In this document: positions 8,414 to 16,714 of the stretch, in pieces
How positions within the stretch are numbered: position 1 is the stretch's first letter
Layout of the letters: each line of letters starts with the position of its first letter
Assembly (NCBI GenBank): GCA_046728155.1
Contig: JBKPDY010000068.1
Coordinates: 1-64,000, forward strand
From: CAWDLX01 sp046728155
GTDB taxonomy: Bacteria; Actinomycetota; Actinomycetes; Mycobacteriales; Micromonosporaceae
Direction of reading: 5' to 3'
DNA: 64,000 nt
Made by a program: the position numbers and the translations under genes
The notes under the pieces: model-generated
Seen by the model: only the letters and a program-made list of their open reading frames with translations
Told to the model about the DNA's origin: nothing
Databases searched by the model: none

Positions 8414-8658
8414 GACACACCACGGATCTCGTGGGTCACCGTGTCCCGCACGACCGAGAACCAACGGCGGCAACCTGCGGTGTGACACCAGCGCTCGTGG
8501 AACTGGCCCTTCGGGTTGCTCCGCACGAAGAGATAGCGGCCCCATTCCACGTCGTCGAGGGATGACGGCTCGGCGGGGTACGGCACGCCGGCTTCGCCAC
8601 CGTAGTGGAACTCGTTCTCGTTGCGCGGCCCGCACCACGGACAGGGGATGAGCATCAT
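8410..8658 (-). CDS. soxD: Sarcosine oxidase delta subunit
   Basis: Small zinc-binding subunit of heterotetrameric sarcosine oxidase, 82 residues. With the first of two adjacent ATGs as start, the zinc ligands fall at Cys6, Cys9, His59 and Cys63 (CPWC and the CHTAGC block). That matches the numbering reported for the crystallised enzyme and supports the start chosen. GAGGTC lies 5 bp upstream. The gene follows soxB after 7 bp and overlaps soxA by GTGA, so the B-D-A-G order and tight coupling of the classical sox operon are preserved. Confidence 0.95.
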   Translation of the reverse strand: MMLIPCPWCGPRNENEFHYGGEAGVPYPAEPSSLDDVEWGRYLFVRSNPKGQFHERWCHTAGCRRWFSVVRDTVTHEIRGVS

Positions 8659-8665
8659 GGCGACC

Positions 8666-9895
8666 TCAATGTGCCACCGCCGCGGCGCCGTGCTCGTCGA
8701 CCAGCGCACCGGTGGTGAACCGGTCGAGCGTGAACGGGGCGGCGAGCGGATGCGGCTCGCCACGCGCGATCGTGTGCGCGTAGCACCAGCCCACGCCAGG
8801 TGTCGCCTTGAATCCGCCGGTGCCCCAGCCGCAGTTCAACATCAGACCGTCCACACCGGAGAGCCCGATGATCGGGGAGGCGTCGGGCGAGACGTCGACG
8901 ATGCCGCCCCATGTTCGCAGGACGTGGGCGCGGGCGAAGATGGGGAACAGTTCGACCGCCGCGGCCATCTGACGCTCAATGATGTGAAACGCCCCGCGCT
9001 GACTGTACGAGTTCGGCGCGTCGATCCCGGCGCCCATGACGAGTTCACCCTTGTGCGCCTGGCTGACGTAGACGTGCACCGCGTTGGACATCACGACGGT
9101 CGGATGCACCGGCTGCAGCAGGTCTGAGACGAGCGCCTGCAGGGCGTGGCTCTGAACCGGTACCGGGAGCCCGACCATGGCCCCCAACACGCTGGTGTGG
9201 CCGGCCGCGCTCAGCGCCACGATCTCGGCGGAGATGTCGCCCCGGCTGGTTCGAACACCCGTCACCCTTGTGCCGTGGCGGAGGAAGCCGGTCACCTCGG
9301 CATGCTCCACGACGTCCACACCGAGTGCACTCGCCGCCCGGGCGTAGCCCCACGCCACGTAGTCGTGCTTCGCGATGCCGCCCCGGGGTTGGAATGTGGC
9401 GCCGAGCACCGGATACCGCACCTCCGGGGAGACGTTGACGATCGGGCATACCTCCGCCACCCCGGCCGGGTCGAGCCACTGCGCGTCCACGCCGGCGAGC
9501 AGGTTCGCTTGCACCCGGCGGAAACCGTCCCGGACCTCCTGCGGTGTGTGCGCGAGATTGAGCACGCCTCGCTGCGAGAACAGGATCGGATAGCCGAGGT
9601 CCTCGGCCAGACCCTCCCACAGCTTCAACGCCTGCTCGTAGATCCCCGCACTCGCCTCCCACAGGTAGTTCGAGCGGATGATGGTCGTGTTGCGGGCCAT
9701 GTTCCCGCCGGCCAGCCAACCACGTTCGAGCACGGCGACATCGGTGATGCCATGGTTGCGGGCGAGATAGTACGCGGTGGCGAGGCCGTGCCCCCCGCCG
9801 CCGACGATGACGACCTGGTATGCCCGCCGGGGCTCGGCCGAACGCCAGACGTCGTCGGGCAGCCGGGGCTGGTCGCCGGTCATGCTGCTGGCCAT
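8666..9895 (-). CDS. soxB: Sarcosine oxidase beta subunit
   Basis: Catalytic subunit of heterotetrameric sarcosine oxidase, holding FAD at the amine-oxidising site and covalent FMN. The 409-residue protein has the FAD-binding VVIVGGGGHGLATAYYLA (28-45), the WLAGGNMARNTTIIRSNYL block (60-78), and the GGIAKHD segment whose His177 corresponds to the FMN-linked histidine of the family. Near the C-terminus CGWGTGGFKATPGVGW is typical. Start ATG 9895 lies 1 bp downstream of the dimethylglycine oxidase stop (9897-9899 is its TGA), indicating co-translation. Product glycine plus methylene-THF closes the betaine pathway. Confidence 0.95.
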   Translation of the reverse strand: MASSMTGDQPRLPDDVWRSAEPRRAYQVVIVGGGGHGLATAYYLARNHGITDVAVLERGWLAGGNMARNTTIIRSNYLWEASAGIYEQALKLWEGLAEDLGYPILFSQRGVLNLAHTPQEVRDGFRRVQANLLAGVDAQWLDPAGVAEVCPIVNVSPEVRYPVLGATFQPRGGIAKHDYVAWGYARAASALGVDVVEHAEVTGFLRHGTRVTGVRTSRGDISAEIVALSAAGHTSVLGAMVGLPVPVQSHALQALVSDLLQPVHPTVVMSNAVHVYVSQAHKGELVMGAGIDAPNSYSQRGAFHIIERQMAAAVELFPIFARAHVLRTWGGIVDVSPDASPIIGLSGVDGLMLNCGWGTGGFKATPGVGWCYAHTIARGEPHPLAAPFTLDRFTTGALVDEHGAAAVAH

Positions 9896-9896
9896 G

Positions 9897-12341
9897 TCAT
9901 CCGCGCAGCCGCAGCATCTTGGGGTCGAACATCGGCTCCTCGGCCACTGTCGCGTCGACGTATTGGTCAAAGTATCCAATTTGGAGGGTGCGACCCGGCG
10001 CCGCCATCTCGGCCGGCAACCAAGCGTACGCGATCGGGCGCCCGATCGTGTAGCCGAAGGCGGCACTGGTGACATACCCGACGCAGCCGGTGCCGTCGTA
10101 GACCGGCTCCTTGCCCATCACCACGTCCGCCGGGTCGTCGATGGTCAGGCAGGTCAGCTTGCGTCTCGGCGGACCCGCGGCTCGCCGCTGCAGGGCCGCA
10201 CGGCCGAGGAAGTCTCCCTTGGCGAGCTTCACCGCGAAGCCGAGGCCGGCCTCGTACGGGTCATGCTCGTACGTCATGTCGACGCCGAAGGCGCGATAGC
10301 CCTTCTCCAGCCGTAACGAGGTGAACGCGCCCCGGCCGCCGGCGACGATCCCGTACGGCTGGCCCGCCTCCCACAGTGTGTCCCACAGTTTCAGACCGAG
10401 GTCCGCCGTCGTGTAGAGCTCCCAGCCAAGTTCGCCCACATAGGACAGTCGGAGCGCGGTGACCGGTACGCTTCCCACGTAGGTGGTACGGCCGCGGAAG
10501 TAACGCAGGGCCTCGTTGGAGAAGTCGTCGGTCGTGAGCGCCTGGAGTACATCGCGGGCGCGCGGGCCCCACAAACCTAGGCAACAGGTACCGGCGGTGA
10601 TGTCGCGTACCGTCACGTCGTCGGGCGCATGGCGCGTGAGCCACTGCAGGTCGAGGTTTCCGTTGACGCCGACCTGATAACGCCGGCGGCCAAGCCGGGC
10701 GACCGTAATGTCGGAGCGGATGCCGCCGTCCTCGTCGAGCAGCAGGCAGTATGTGATCGACCCGACCGAGGTGTCGACGTCGCCGGTGGTCAGCCACTGC
10801 AGGTATCCGGTGGCCCCGGGTCCGGTCACCTCGAGGCGCTTCAGTGGCGTCATGTCGTACAACGCGACGGCTTCCCGGGTCGCCAACGCCTCGGCCCCCA
10901 CGATCGCGGACCAGTGGCGGGCGGCCCAGGCGTTCGGAGTCTCCACAGTGTACCGATCGAGCAGGCCGGCGTTGGCTTCATACCACTGTGGACGTTCCCA
11001 ACCGGACGCTTCAAGGAAGTACCCGCCGAGCGCCTGCTGGCGCGGATAGAACGGCGACGTGCGCAGGGGCCGCGGGGCGAGCATAGGCTCCAAGGGGTGC
11101 AGCGCGTCATACACCTCGACGTAGTTCTGGCAGTTCTTCGTCAGCACGTACGCCGGAGCCAGCTGGTGCGGCTCGAACCGGTTCACGTCGCACTCGTGCA
11201 GGTCGAAGCTCGAGCAGTAGCCGTCGACCAGCCACTCTGCCATGGCTCGACCAACTCCGGCCGAGTGCGTGACCCAGACCGCCTCGGCGACCCAGAACCC
11301 CTTCACCTGGGCCGATTCGCCGAGCAGTGGCATGTTGTCGGTCGTGAACGAAAACAGGCCGTTGAACGCGTCGTCGATCGAGGCGTCGCGCAGGGCCGGG
11401 ATCAGCTTGGCCGCCTCGGCCCAGCCGGTGGCGAAGTCCGGCGGCGTGAACGGAAGCATTGACGGCATGATCGGAGCTTCATCGATTGGCGCGATGTCGG
11501 CCGCGTCGACGGGCATCGGATCGTGCCCGTAGTAGCCGACCCCGATCCGGTCGTCGCGCTCGCGCAGGTAGAGGTCGGCGCCCTGGTGGCGCAGAATCGG
11601 CCGGGTCAGCTCGGCCATTGAGCCGGCCAGTTGCGGCAGCGGGGTCGACCACGCCAGTTGGTGCGCCAGCGGCGTCAACGGCAGGATCATGCCGACCATC
11701 CGGGCTACCTTCGGTCCCCAGATGCCCGCACAGCACACCACGATGTCGGCGGGCAGCTCGCCATGGTCCGTCACCACCGCGGTGACCCGTCCGTCGTCCA
11801 CCGCGATTCCGGTGACCTCGTGGCGGTCCAGCACCCGGACACCGCGCGTTCGGGCGAGGCGCAGCTGGGCCTCGATGCTCCGCACCGCCTTGGCGATCCC
11901 GTCCGTCGGCACGTACAGCGAGCCGAGTACCGCGTCCGGGTCGAGGAGGTCGTGTCGGGCCAGCGTCTGCTCGGGCGTGAGTACCTCGGCCCGCAGCCCC
12001 CAGGAGGTGGCCCAGCCGTGCCGGCGATGCAGCTCGGCCAGGCGCTCGGGTGTCGTCGCCACCTCCAGGCTGCCGACCGGAAGGAAGCATGGCTCGCCGT
12101 CGAGGTCGAGCTCGCCAAGGCGCTGCACGGTGTAGCGGGCGAGCCTCGTCATCACCTTGGCGGAGTTGGTCTGGAATACCAGGCCCGGGGCGTGCGACGA
12201 CGAGCCGCCGGCCGCGGGCAGCATCCCTTGGTCGACGATGGTGATCTCGTCCCAGCCTCGAGCGGAGAGTTCGTCGACAAGAGCCGCGCCAACGACGCCG
12301 GCGCCGATGACGACGACTCTCGGTCCCACGCGGCTCTCCAT
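9897..12341 (-). CDS. Dimethylglycine oxidase (FAD oxidase fused to GcvT-like folate domain)
   Basis: Oxidises N,N-dimethylglycine to sarcosine, channelling the methyl carbon to THF as methylene-THF. The 814-residue protein matches the layout of the crystallised Arthrobacter dimethylglycine oxidase almost throughout. It has an N-terminal FAD fold (VVVIGAGVVGAALVDELSAR, 9-28), GGSSSHAPGLVFQTN with His50 as candidate flavin-linked histidine, WVTHSAGVGRAMAEWL near 365, then from about 420 the GcvT-like half with YDMTPLKRLEV, SYVGELGWELY and FTSLRLEKGYRAFGVDMT. The end DPKMLRLRG is also shared. It sits between the betaine importer and soxB, exactly where the pathway needs it. No strong ribosome site precedes the ATG. 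Confidence 0.92.
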   Translation of the reverse strand: MESRVGPRVVVIGAGVVGAALVDELSARGWDEITIVDQGMLPAAGGSSSHAPGLVFQTNSAKVMTRLARYTVQRLGELDLDGEPCFLPVGSLEVATTPERLAELHRRHGWATSWGLRAEVLTPEQTLARHDLLDPDAVLGSLYVPTDGIAKAVRSIEAQLRLARTRGVRVLDRHEVTGIAVDDGRVTAVVTDHGELPADIVVCCAGIWGPKVARMVGMILPLTPLAHQLAWSTPLPQLAGSMAELTRPILRHQGADLYLRERDDRIGVGYYGHDPMPVDAADIAPIDEAPIMPSMLPFTPPDFATGWAEAAKLIPALRDASIDDAFNGLFSFTTDNMPLLGESAQVKGFWVAEAVWVTHSAGVGRAMAEWLVDGYCSSFDLHECDVNRFEPHQLAPAYVLTKNCQNYVEVYDALHPLEPMLAPRPLRTSPFYPRQQALGGYFLEASGWERPQWYEANAGLLDRYTVETPNAWAARHWSAIVGAEALATREAVALYDMTPLKRLEVTGPGATGYLQWLTTGDVDTSVGSITYCLLLDEDGGIRSDITVARLGRRRYQVGVNGNLDLQWLTRHAPDDVTVRDITAGTCCLGLWGPRARDVLQALTTDDFSNEALRYFRGRTTYVGSVPVTALRLSYVGELGWELYTTADLGLKLWDTLWEAGQPYGIVAGGRGAFTSLRLEKGYRAFGVDMTYEHDPYEAGLGFAVKLAKGDFLGRAALQRRAAGPPRRKLTCLTIDDPADVVMGKEPVYDGTGCVGYVTSAAFGYTIGRPIAYAWLPAEMAAPGRTLQIGYFDQYVDATVAEEPMFDPKMLRLRG

Positions 12342-12388
12342 TTCACTTGGTGCGCGGCGCCCGCACCCTCACCCGCGAGGTGAGTGCG

Positions 12389-12431
12389 GTGTGAGTACGG
12401 ACGCCGCGTTACACAGATTCCGTTTGTCAAC
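12389..12431 (+). repeat. 43-bp dispersed repeat, copy 1 (family B)
   Basis: Contains GGACGCCGCGTTACACAGAT followed by TCCGTTTG. It matches 27171-27214 and 38142-38184 at the invariant blocks GGACGCCG, TTA/TCA..CA and TCCGT. This copy has ACGGA/TCCGT ends that can pair. It lies in the 120-bp gap between the proX 3' end and the dimethylglycine oxidase start, inside its leader. Confidence 0.6.
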
Positions 12432-12461
12432 CGTCCGGGCAAACGTCCGGACAGATGGGGG

Positions 12462-13430
12462 TCAGCTGGACTGGAGCCAGGCGTTCACCTTGGCCGCGTT
12501 GGCGTCGACCCACTTCTTCGCCGCCGCGTCGTCGGACATCTTGGCGTGGATGTCGAGGGCGACGGCGTTCTGGTCGTCGTTGGTCCAGTTGAAGTTCTTG
12601 ACGAAACTCACCGCGGGGCTGCCGGAGTTGGCGAAGGATGCGCTGACTATCTTGTTGAGGTCGTACGGCGGGTAGTCACATTTGATAGCCTTTGGGTCGG
12701 AGTCGCAGCCGGGGGTGTACGGCGGCAGCGTCACGTGGACGAGCTTCACCTCGGACAGGAACCATTGCGGCTCGTAGAAGTACCCGATGAGCCAGGTGTG
12801 GTTCTGCTCGGCCGACCTGAACGCCGCGATGAGGGCGTCCTCGCTGCCGGCGTAGACGACCTTGAAGTTGAGCCCGAGGTTCTTGACGAGTGACTCGTCG
12901 TTGGTGACGTAGGACGGGTCGCCGTCGAGCAACTGGCCCTTGCCGCCGGACTCGGACGTCTTGAATTTGTCGGCGTACTTGTTGAGGTTGGCGTAATTGG
13001 TCACGTCGGGATAGGCCGCGGCGAGCCACGGCGGAACGTACCAACCGATGATGCCCTTGTTACCGGTCTGGCCGAAGTCGACGGCGACCTTCTGCTGATC
13101 GATGTACTTCGTCACGAGGTCGGCGTGGCCCCAGTTCTCCAGGATGACATCGATGGTCTTCGGTCCGAAGCCCTGCCAGGAGACCTCTTCAGTAAGGTTC
13201 TTGATATTGACCGTGCAGCCGAGCCGGTTCTTCAGCACGTACGCCACGACCGCGGCATCCGCTTCGTAGCCGACCCACGGGTTCTGAGCGATGTTCACGG
13301 TGCCGCACGGCTTCGACGACGTCGCGCCGGCTGACGGTGTCGACGGGATCTTCGATCCGCAAGCCGTGAGCGCCACGACGCCCACGATGGCAGCCGCCGC
13401 GACGGCCACCCACCTGTTTCGCATTCGCAT
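12462..13430 (-). CDS. proX: Glycine betaine-type substrate-binding lipoprotein
   Basis: Extracellular receptor of the ProVWX/OpuA-type importer. The 322-residue product has a signal peptide with lipobox LTAC (Cys24), then an OpuAC domain: NIAQNPWVGYEADAAVVAYVL, EVSWQGFGPKTIDVILENWGH, and a late NKIVSASF...DDAAAKKWVDAN segment. Aromatic residues in the NPWVGY, GWYVPPWL and YFYEPQW stretches suit cation-pi binding of trimethylammonium groups. The ATG follows AGAGGAAG at good distance. It is downstream of proW by 75 bp that contain small hairpins. Choline or glycine betaine is the likely ligand, given the flanking betA and betaine catabolic genes. Confidence 0.9.
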   Translation of the reverse strand: MRMRNRWVAVAAAAIVGVVALTACGSKIPSTPSAGATSSKPCGTVNIAQNPWVGYEADAAVVAYVLKNRLGCTVNIKNLTEEVSWQGFGPKTIDVILENWGHADLVTKYIDQQKVAVDFGQTGNKGIIGWYVPPWLAAAYPDVTNYANLNKYADKFKTSESGGKGQLLDGDPSYVTNDESLVKNLGLNFKVVYAGSEDALIAAFRSAEQNHTWLIGYFYEPQWFLSEVKLVHVTLPPYTPGCDSDPKAIKCDYPPYDLNKIVSASFANSGSPAVSFVKNFNWTNDDQNAVALDIHAKMSDDAAAKKWVDANAAKVNAWLQSS

Positions 13431-13481
13431 TCAACTTCCTCTCTCGCATCAACGGCGCCCGGAGACGGGCATCTGGGTGGC

Positions 13482-13498
13482 CGGACGGGCTGCGTCCG
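13482..13498. terminator. Small hairpin between proW and proX
   Basis: CGGACG (13482-13487) and CGTCCG (13493-13498) pair across a 5-nt loop, and a GCCC/GGGC hairpin follows 15-25 bp away. No T tract. Such structures before a receptor gene can stabilise its message or attenuate read-through; which applies here is unknown. Confidence 0.3.
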
Positions 13499-13505
13499 AC
13501 GGTCG

Positions 13506-15581
13506 TCAAGTGGCGGTGCGAGCCATCTCCGCGGTCTGCGGCGACTCGTCCCTCGGGGCCACGACGCGGCCGGCGACGTAGCGGTGGGCCGTGTCAGCGG
13601 CCTGGGCCCGGCGCGTGGCGGCCTGGGTCACGCGGTCGAGCAGGATACAGAGCACGACGATGGCGATGCCGGCCGCCAGACCCTTACCCCAGAGGTCGCT
13701 CTGGGAGAAGCCGGCGACGACGAGGTACCCCAGAGCGCCGCCGCCGACCAGGGCGCCCACCACCACCATGCTGAGCACGTAGATGAGGCCCTGGTTCGCG
13801 GCGAGCGCGAGCGCCGCCCGTGACATCGGTAGCTGGACCTTCGTGATGATCTGCCAGTTGCTGGAGCCGGATGCGGTCGCGGCCTCCACCGCGGTCGGCG
13901 GCACCCCGGCGATGCCGTCTGCCACGACCTTGACGACGACGGGGACGGCGAAGATGACGGCGGCGACGATCGCGGTGAACCGGCTCGGTGCGAACAGGCC
14001 GACGGCCGGCGGCAGGTAGACGAAAGAGGGCATCGCCTGCGCAGCATCGAGTACGGGTCGAAGGAGTAGGTCGGCCCGGCGGTTGCGGGCGATCAGGACT
14101 CCGCCCACGACACCGATGACGAGAGTGATCAGCACGGCGACGAGCACGCTGGTGAGCGTGACCATCGACTCCTCCCACAGTCCGGTCCCGACGAGCAGGC
14201 CGAGGCAGATCGTGGCGACGATGAGTGCTCGTGCACCGGCGACCGTCCACGTGAGACCGAGCACCACGGCGCAGATCAGGTACCACGGCGAGTCGGCTAG
14301 CAGTTCCTGGAACGGGTTGATGAGGCCGTAGGAGAAGGCGTCCTTAATGGACGATGTCACGGTGAACAGGTGGACCAGGATCCAGTTCGACGCGGAGCCG
14401 ACCCCGTTCGCGATCGGGCGACCGATGACCCCGATCGTGTCTTCGCCCGGGAATACGGCGGCCCAGTAGTACGTATAGGCGAGATAGAGCGCCACGGCGG
14501 TCAGGCCGCCGAGCGCGACCAGGGACCACCGGCGTACGGCAGGAGTGGCGGGGCGGGAGTGGGCGCGGTAACGCGCCTCGGCCCGAACGCTCGCGGCCGT
14601 GGTAACCCGATCGAGCACGATAGCCATCACGACAAGGGCGAGGCCACCCTGGAATGCGGTGCCGACATCCGTCGACTGCAGGGCCCTGAGGACGGTCTGG
14701 CCCAGCCCCGGCGAGTCGATCAGCGCAGCGATCGTGACCATCGACAGGGCCGCCATGGTGGTCTGGTTGACGCCGACGATGATCGTGCGTTTCGCGAGCG
14801 GCAGCCGCACCGACCGGAGCTGTTGCCATCGGGTGGCGCCGAGCGAGCGGCTTGCCTCCAGCGAGGCCTCGCTGACCTCACGGATGCCCAGCGCGGTGAG
14901 ACGGATGACCGGTGGCATGGCGTAGATGAGGGTCGTGATGACAGCGGCGGCAGGCCCGATCAGGAAGATAAGACTCAGCGGCGCGAGATAGACGAAGGTC
15001 GGCATCGCCTGCATCACGTCCAGCACCGGCGTCGCGAGACGCTCGATCCGGCGGGACAGTCCGACCCAGACTCCGAGGGGGATTCCGAAGAGAAGGCTGA
15101 GTCCGACCGCGGTGATGGTGATCGCCAGCGTGTCCATGCTCTCCTGCCACAACCCCAGCAGGCCAAACGTGACGAAGCCGGCCGCGGTCAGCAGCGCCAT
15201 CCGCCAGTTCGCGAAGGCGAACGCCGCGAGCGTGGCCAGGGCCACGACACCGAGCCAGCCGATCAGCGGCACCGGGCGGTCGAAGGACGGCTGGCTGATG
15301 AGGTTCTGCAGGAAGATCGTGATCTGGTCGACCGCGTTGCGGATGACGTTGACGAAGTCGGTGAAGAACGCGCTGGAGTAGCGGTGGTTGTCCACATAGT
15401 CTCGAAGGGCGGTGAACCTGTCGTGCAACGGCGTAGTGTCCGATGTGGATAGAGACAGCGTGTCGCGCCCGCGCAGGATACTCCACAGTATGATCCAGGC
15501 CGCAACGATAGCGGCCGATATGGTCAGCCGGTTCGGTCTCCAGCCGCGGGCTCGGGCGACGGTCGCGGTGACGGTGGCCAT
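13506..15581 (-). CDS. proW: Betaine-type ABC permease, two permease domains fused in tandem
   Basis: Membrane component of the ProVWX-type importer. At 691 residues it is about twice the usual permease. Two copies of the permease core are fused, one near residues 140-330 (WQESMDTLAITITAV, MQAMPTFVYLAPL, SLEASRSLGATRWQQLRSVR) and one near 450-660 (WEESMVTLTSVLVAV, AQAMPSFVYLPPA, VEAATASGSSNWQIITKV). One polypeptide therefore supplies both halves of the channel. The ATG overlaps the proV stop by one base (TGATG). The C-terminal 30 residues are hydrophilic. Such fused forms are known for choline/betaine transporters, so the domain count is not unique, but it explains why only one permease gene is present. 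Confidence 0.92.
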   Translation of the reverse strand: MATVTATVARARGWRPNRLTISAAIVAAWIILWSILRGRDTLSLSTSDTTPLHDRFTALRDYVDNHRYSSAFFTDFVNVIRNAVDQITIFLQNLISQPSFDRPVPLIGWLGVVALATLAAFAFANWRMALLTAAGFVTFGLLGLWQESMDTLAITITAVGLSLLFGIPLGVWVGLSRRIERLATPVLDVMQAMPTFVYLAPLSLIFLIGPAAAVITTLIYAMPPVIRLTALGIREVSEASLEASRSLGATRWQQLRSVRLPLAKRTIIVGVNQTTMAALSMVTIAALIDSPGLGQTVLRALQSTDVGTAFQGGLALVVMAIVLDRVTTAASVRAEARYRAHSRPATPAVRRWSLVALGGLTAVALYLAYTYYWAAVFPGEDTIGVIGRPIANGVGSASNWILVHLFTVTSSIKDAFSYGLINPFQELLADSPWYLICAVVLGLTWTVAGARALIVATICLGLLVGTGLWEESMVTLTSVLVAVLITLVIGVVGGVLIARNRRADLLLRPVLDAAQAMPSFVYLPPAVGLFAPSRFTAIVAAVIFAVPVVVKVVADGIAGVPPTAVEAATASGSSNWQIITKVQLPMSRAALALAANQGLIYVLSMVVVGALVGGGALGYLVVAGFSQSDLWGKGLAAGIAIVVLCILLDRVTQAATRRAQAADTAHRYVAGRVVAPRDESPQTAEMARTAT

Positions 15582-16714
15582 CAGCGCACCGCGCCCCGGC
15601 CGATGACCTTCGTATCCTCGGCGACGATCACGCGCAGGATCGCCTCGGAATCCACCACACCCAACAGCTCGCCATCACGGACGACCCGTACCGGTGAGGT
15701 CGCGGCGAGGACCACCCTGGCCGCGTCGCGCACCACGAGGTTGGGTGGCAGCTCCGGGCCGTCGAGCGGGTCGTCGGGCGCGGCCGGGCGAGTGACCCAG
15801 GCCAGGGTAAGCACATGCGAGCGGGGTACGTCGCTGACGAAGTCACGCACGTAATCGTCGGCCGGGGCACCGACGACCTCGTCCGGCCGGCCCATCTGGA
15901 CCATCGCGCCGTCGCGCATGATGAGGATCCGGTCGCCGAGGCGCAACGCTTCGTGCAGGTCGTGCGTGATGAAGACCATCGTCTTGCCGACCTCGTGATG
16001 CAGCCGGATGACCTCGTTCTGCATGTCCCGCCGGATGAGCGGGTCCAGAGCCGAGAACGGCTCATCGAAGAAGAGCACATCGGGGTCCACGGCCAGCGCG
16101 CGACCGAGGCCGACCCGCTGCTGCATACCCCCGGAGAGCTGATCGGGGTAGGCGTTCTCGTAGCCCTTGAGGCCGACCAGCTCGAGCACCTCAGCGGCTC
16201 GTTGGTGGCGGAGGTGACGCGGGGTTCCCCGGACCTCGAGCCCGTACGATACGTTGTCGACGACCCGTCGGTGGGGGAGCAGACCGAAGTTCTGGAACAC
16301 CATCGCGAAGCGGTGCCGCCGCAGTTCGCGCAGGCGCCGTGCGTCCGCGGCACCGATGTCCTCGCCGTCGAAGAGCACCTGGCCCGCGGTCGGCTCGACG
16401 AGCCTGGTCAAGCAGCGCACAAGCGTCGACTTGCCCGAGCCGGAAAGGCCCATGACGACGAAGACCTCGTTGGCGGCCACCGCGAAAGAGACGTCGCGCA
16501 CGGCGGCTAGGCAACCCGTCCGCTCCTTCAACTCGGCCGGCGCGAGCTGGGCCAGTGGGGTACCTACGATGCCGTCCGCGCCGTTGCGTCCGCGCGGGCC
16601 GAATACCTTCCATAGATGGCGGACGTCCAGCGCGGCCGGACGGGTCCGGTCCGCCGGGGAGGCCGGGGCGGGGACAGCCGGACGTGTCCCGGGTGCCGTC
16701 GTCGAGTACGTCAT
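15581..16714 (-). CDS. proV: Betaine-type ABC importer ATPase
   Basis: ATPase for the adjacent double permease and receptor, 377 residues. After a Pro/Ala-rich start come Walker A GLSGSGKST, signature LSGGMQQRVGLGRAL, Walker B VLFFDEPFSALDP and H-loop THD. The C-terminal 120 residues (VGAPADDYVRDFVSDVPR, then a CBS-like region ending VIGRGAVR) form the regulatory extension usual in ProV/OpuAA, which in homologues senses ionic strength. The start codon overlaps the betA stop by ATGA, and the stop overlaps the proW start, so transporter and choline dehydrogenase are expressed together. Confidence 0.93.
   Translation of the reverse strand: MTYSTTAPGTRPAVPAPASPADRTRPAALDVRHLWKVFGPRGRNGADGIVGTPLAQLAPAELKERTGCLAAVRDVSFAVAANEVFVVMGLSGSGKSTLVRCLTRLVEPTAGQVLFDGEDIGAADARRLRELRRHRFAMVFQNFGLLPHRRVVDNVSYGLEVRGTPRHLRHQRAAEVLELVGLKGYENAYPDQLSGGMQQRVGLGRALAVDPDVLFFDEPFSALDPLIRRDMQNEVIRLHHEVGKTMVFITHDLHEALRLGDRILIMRDGAMVQMGRPDEVVGAPADDYVRDFVSDVPRSHVLTLAWVTRPAAPDDPLDGPELPPNLVVRDAARVVLAATSPVRVVRDGELLGVVDSEAILRVIVAEDTKVIGRGAVR

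Noticed and set aside
12389..12431. Riboswitch upstream of dimethylglycine oxidase
   Set aside because: The conserved element also forms the end of an unrelated gene (38142-38184) and has no folding pattern I recognise as glycine, THF or SAM riboswitches; listed as a dispersed repeat.
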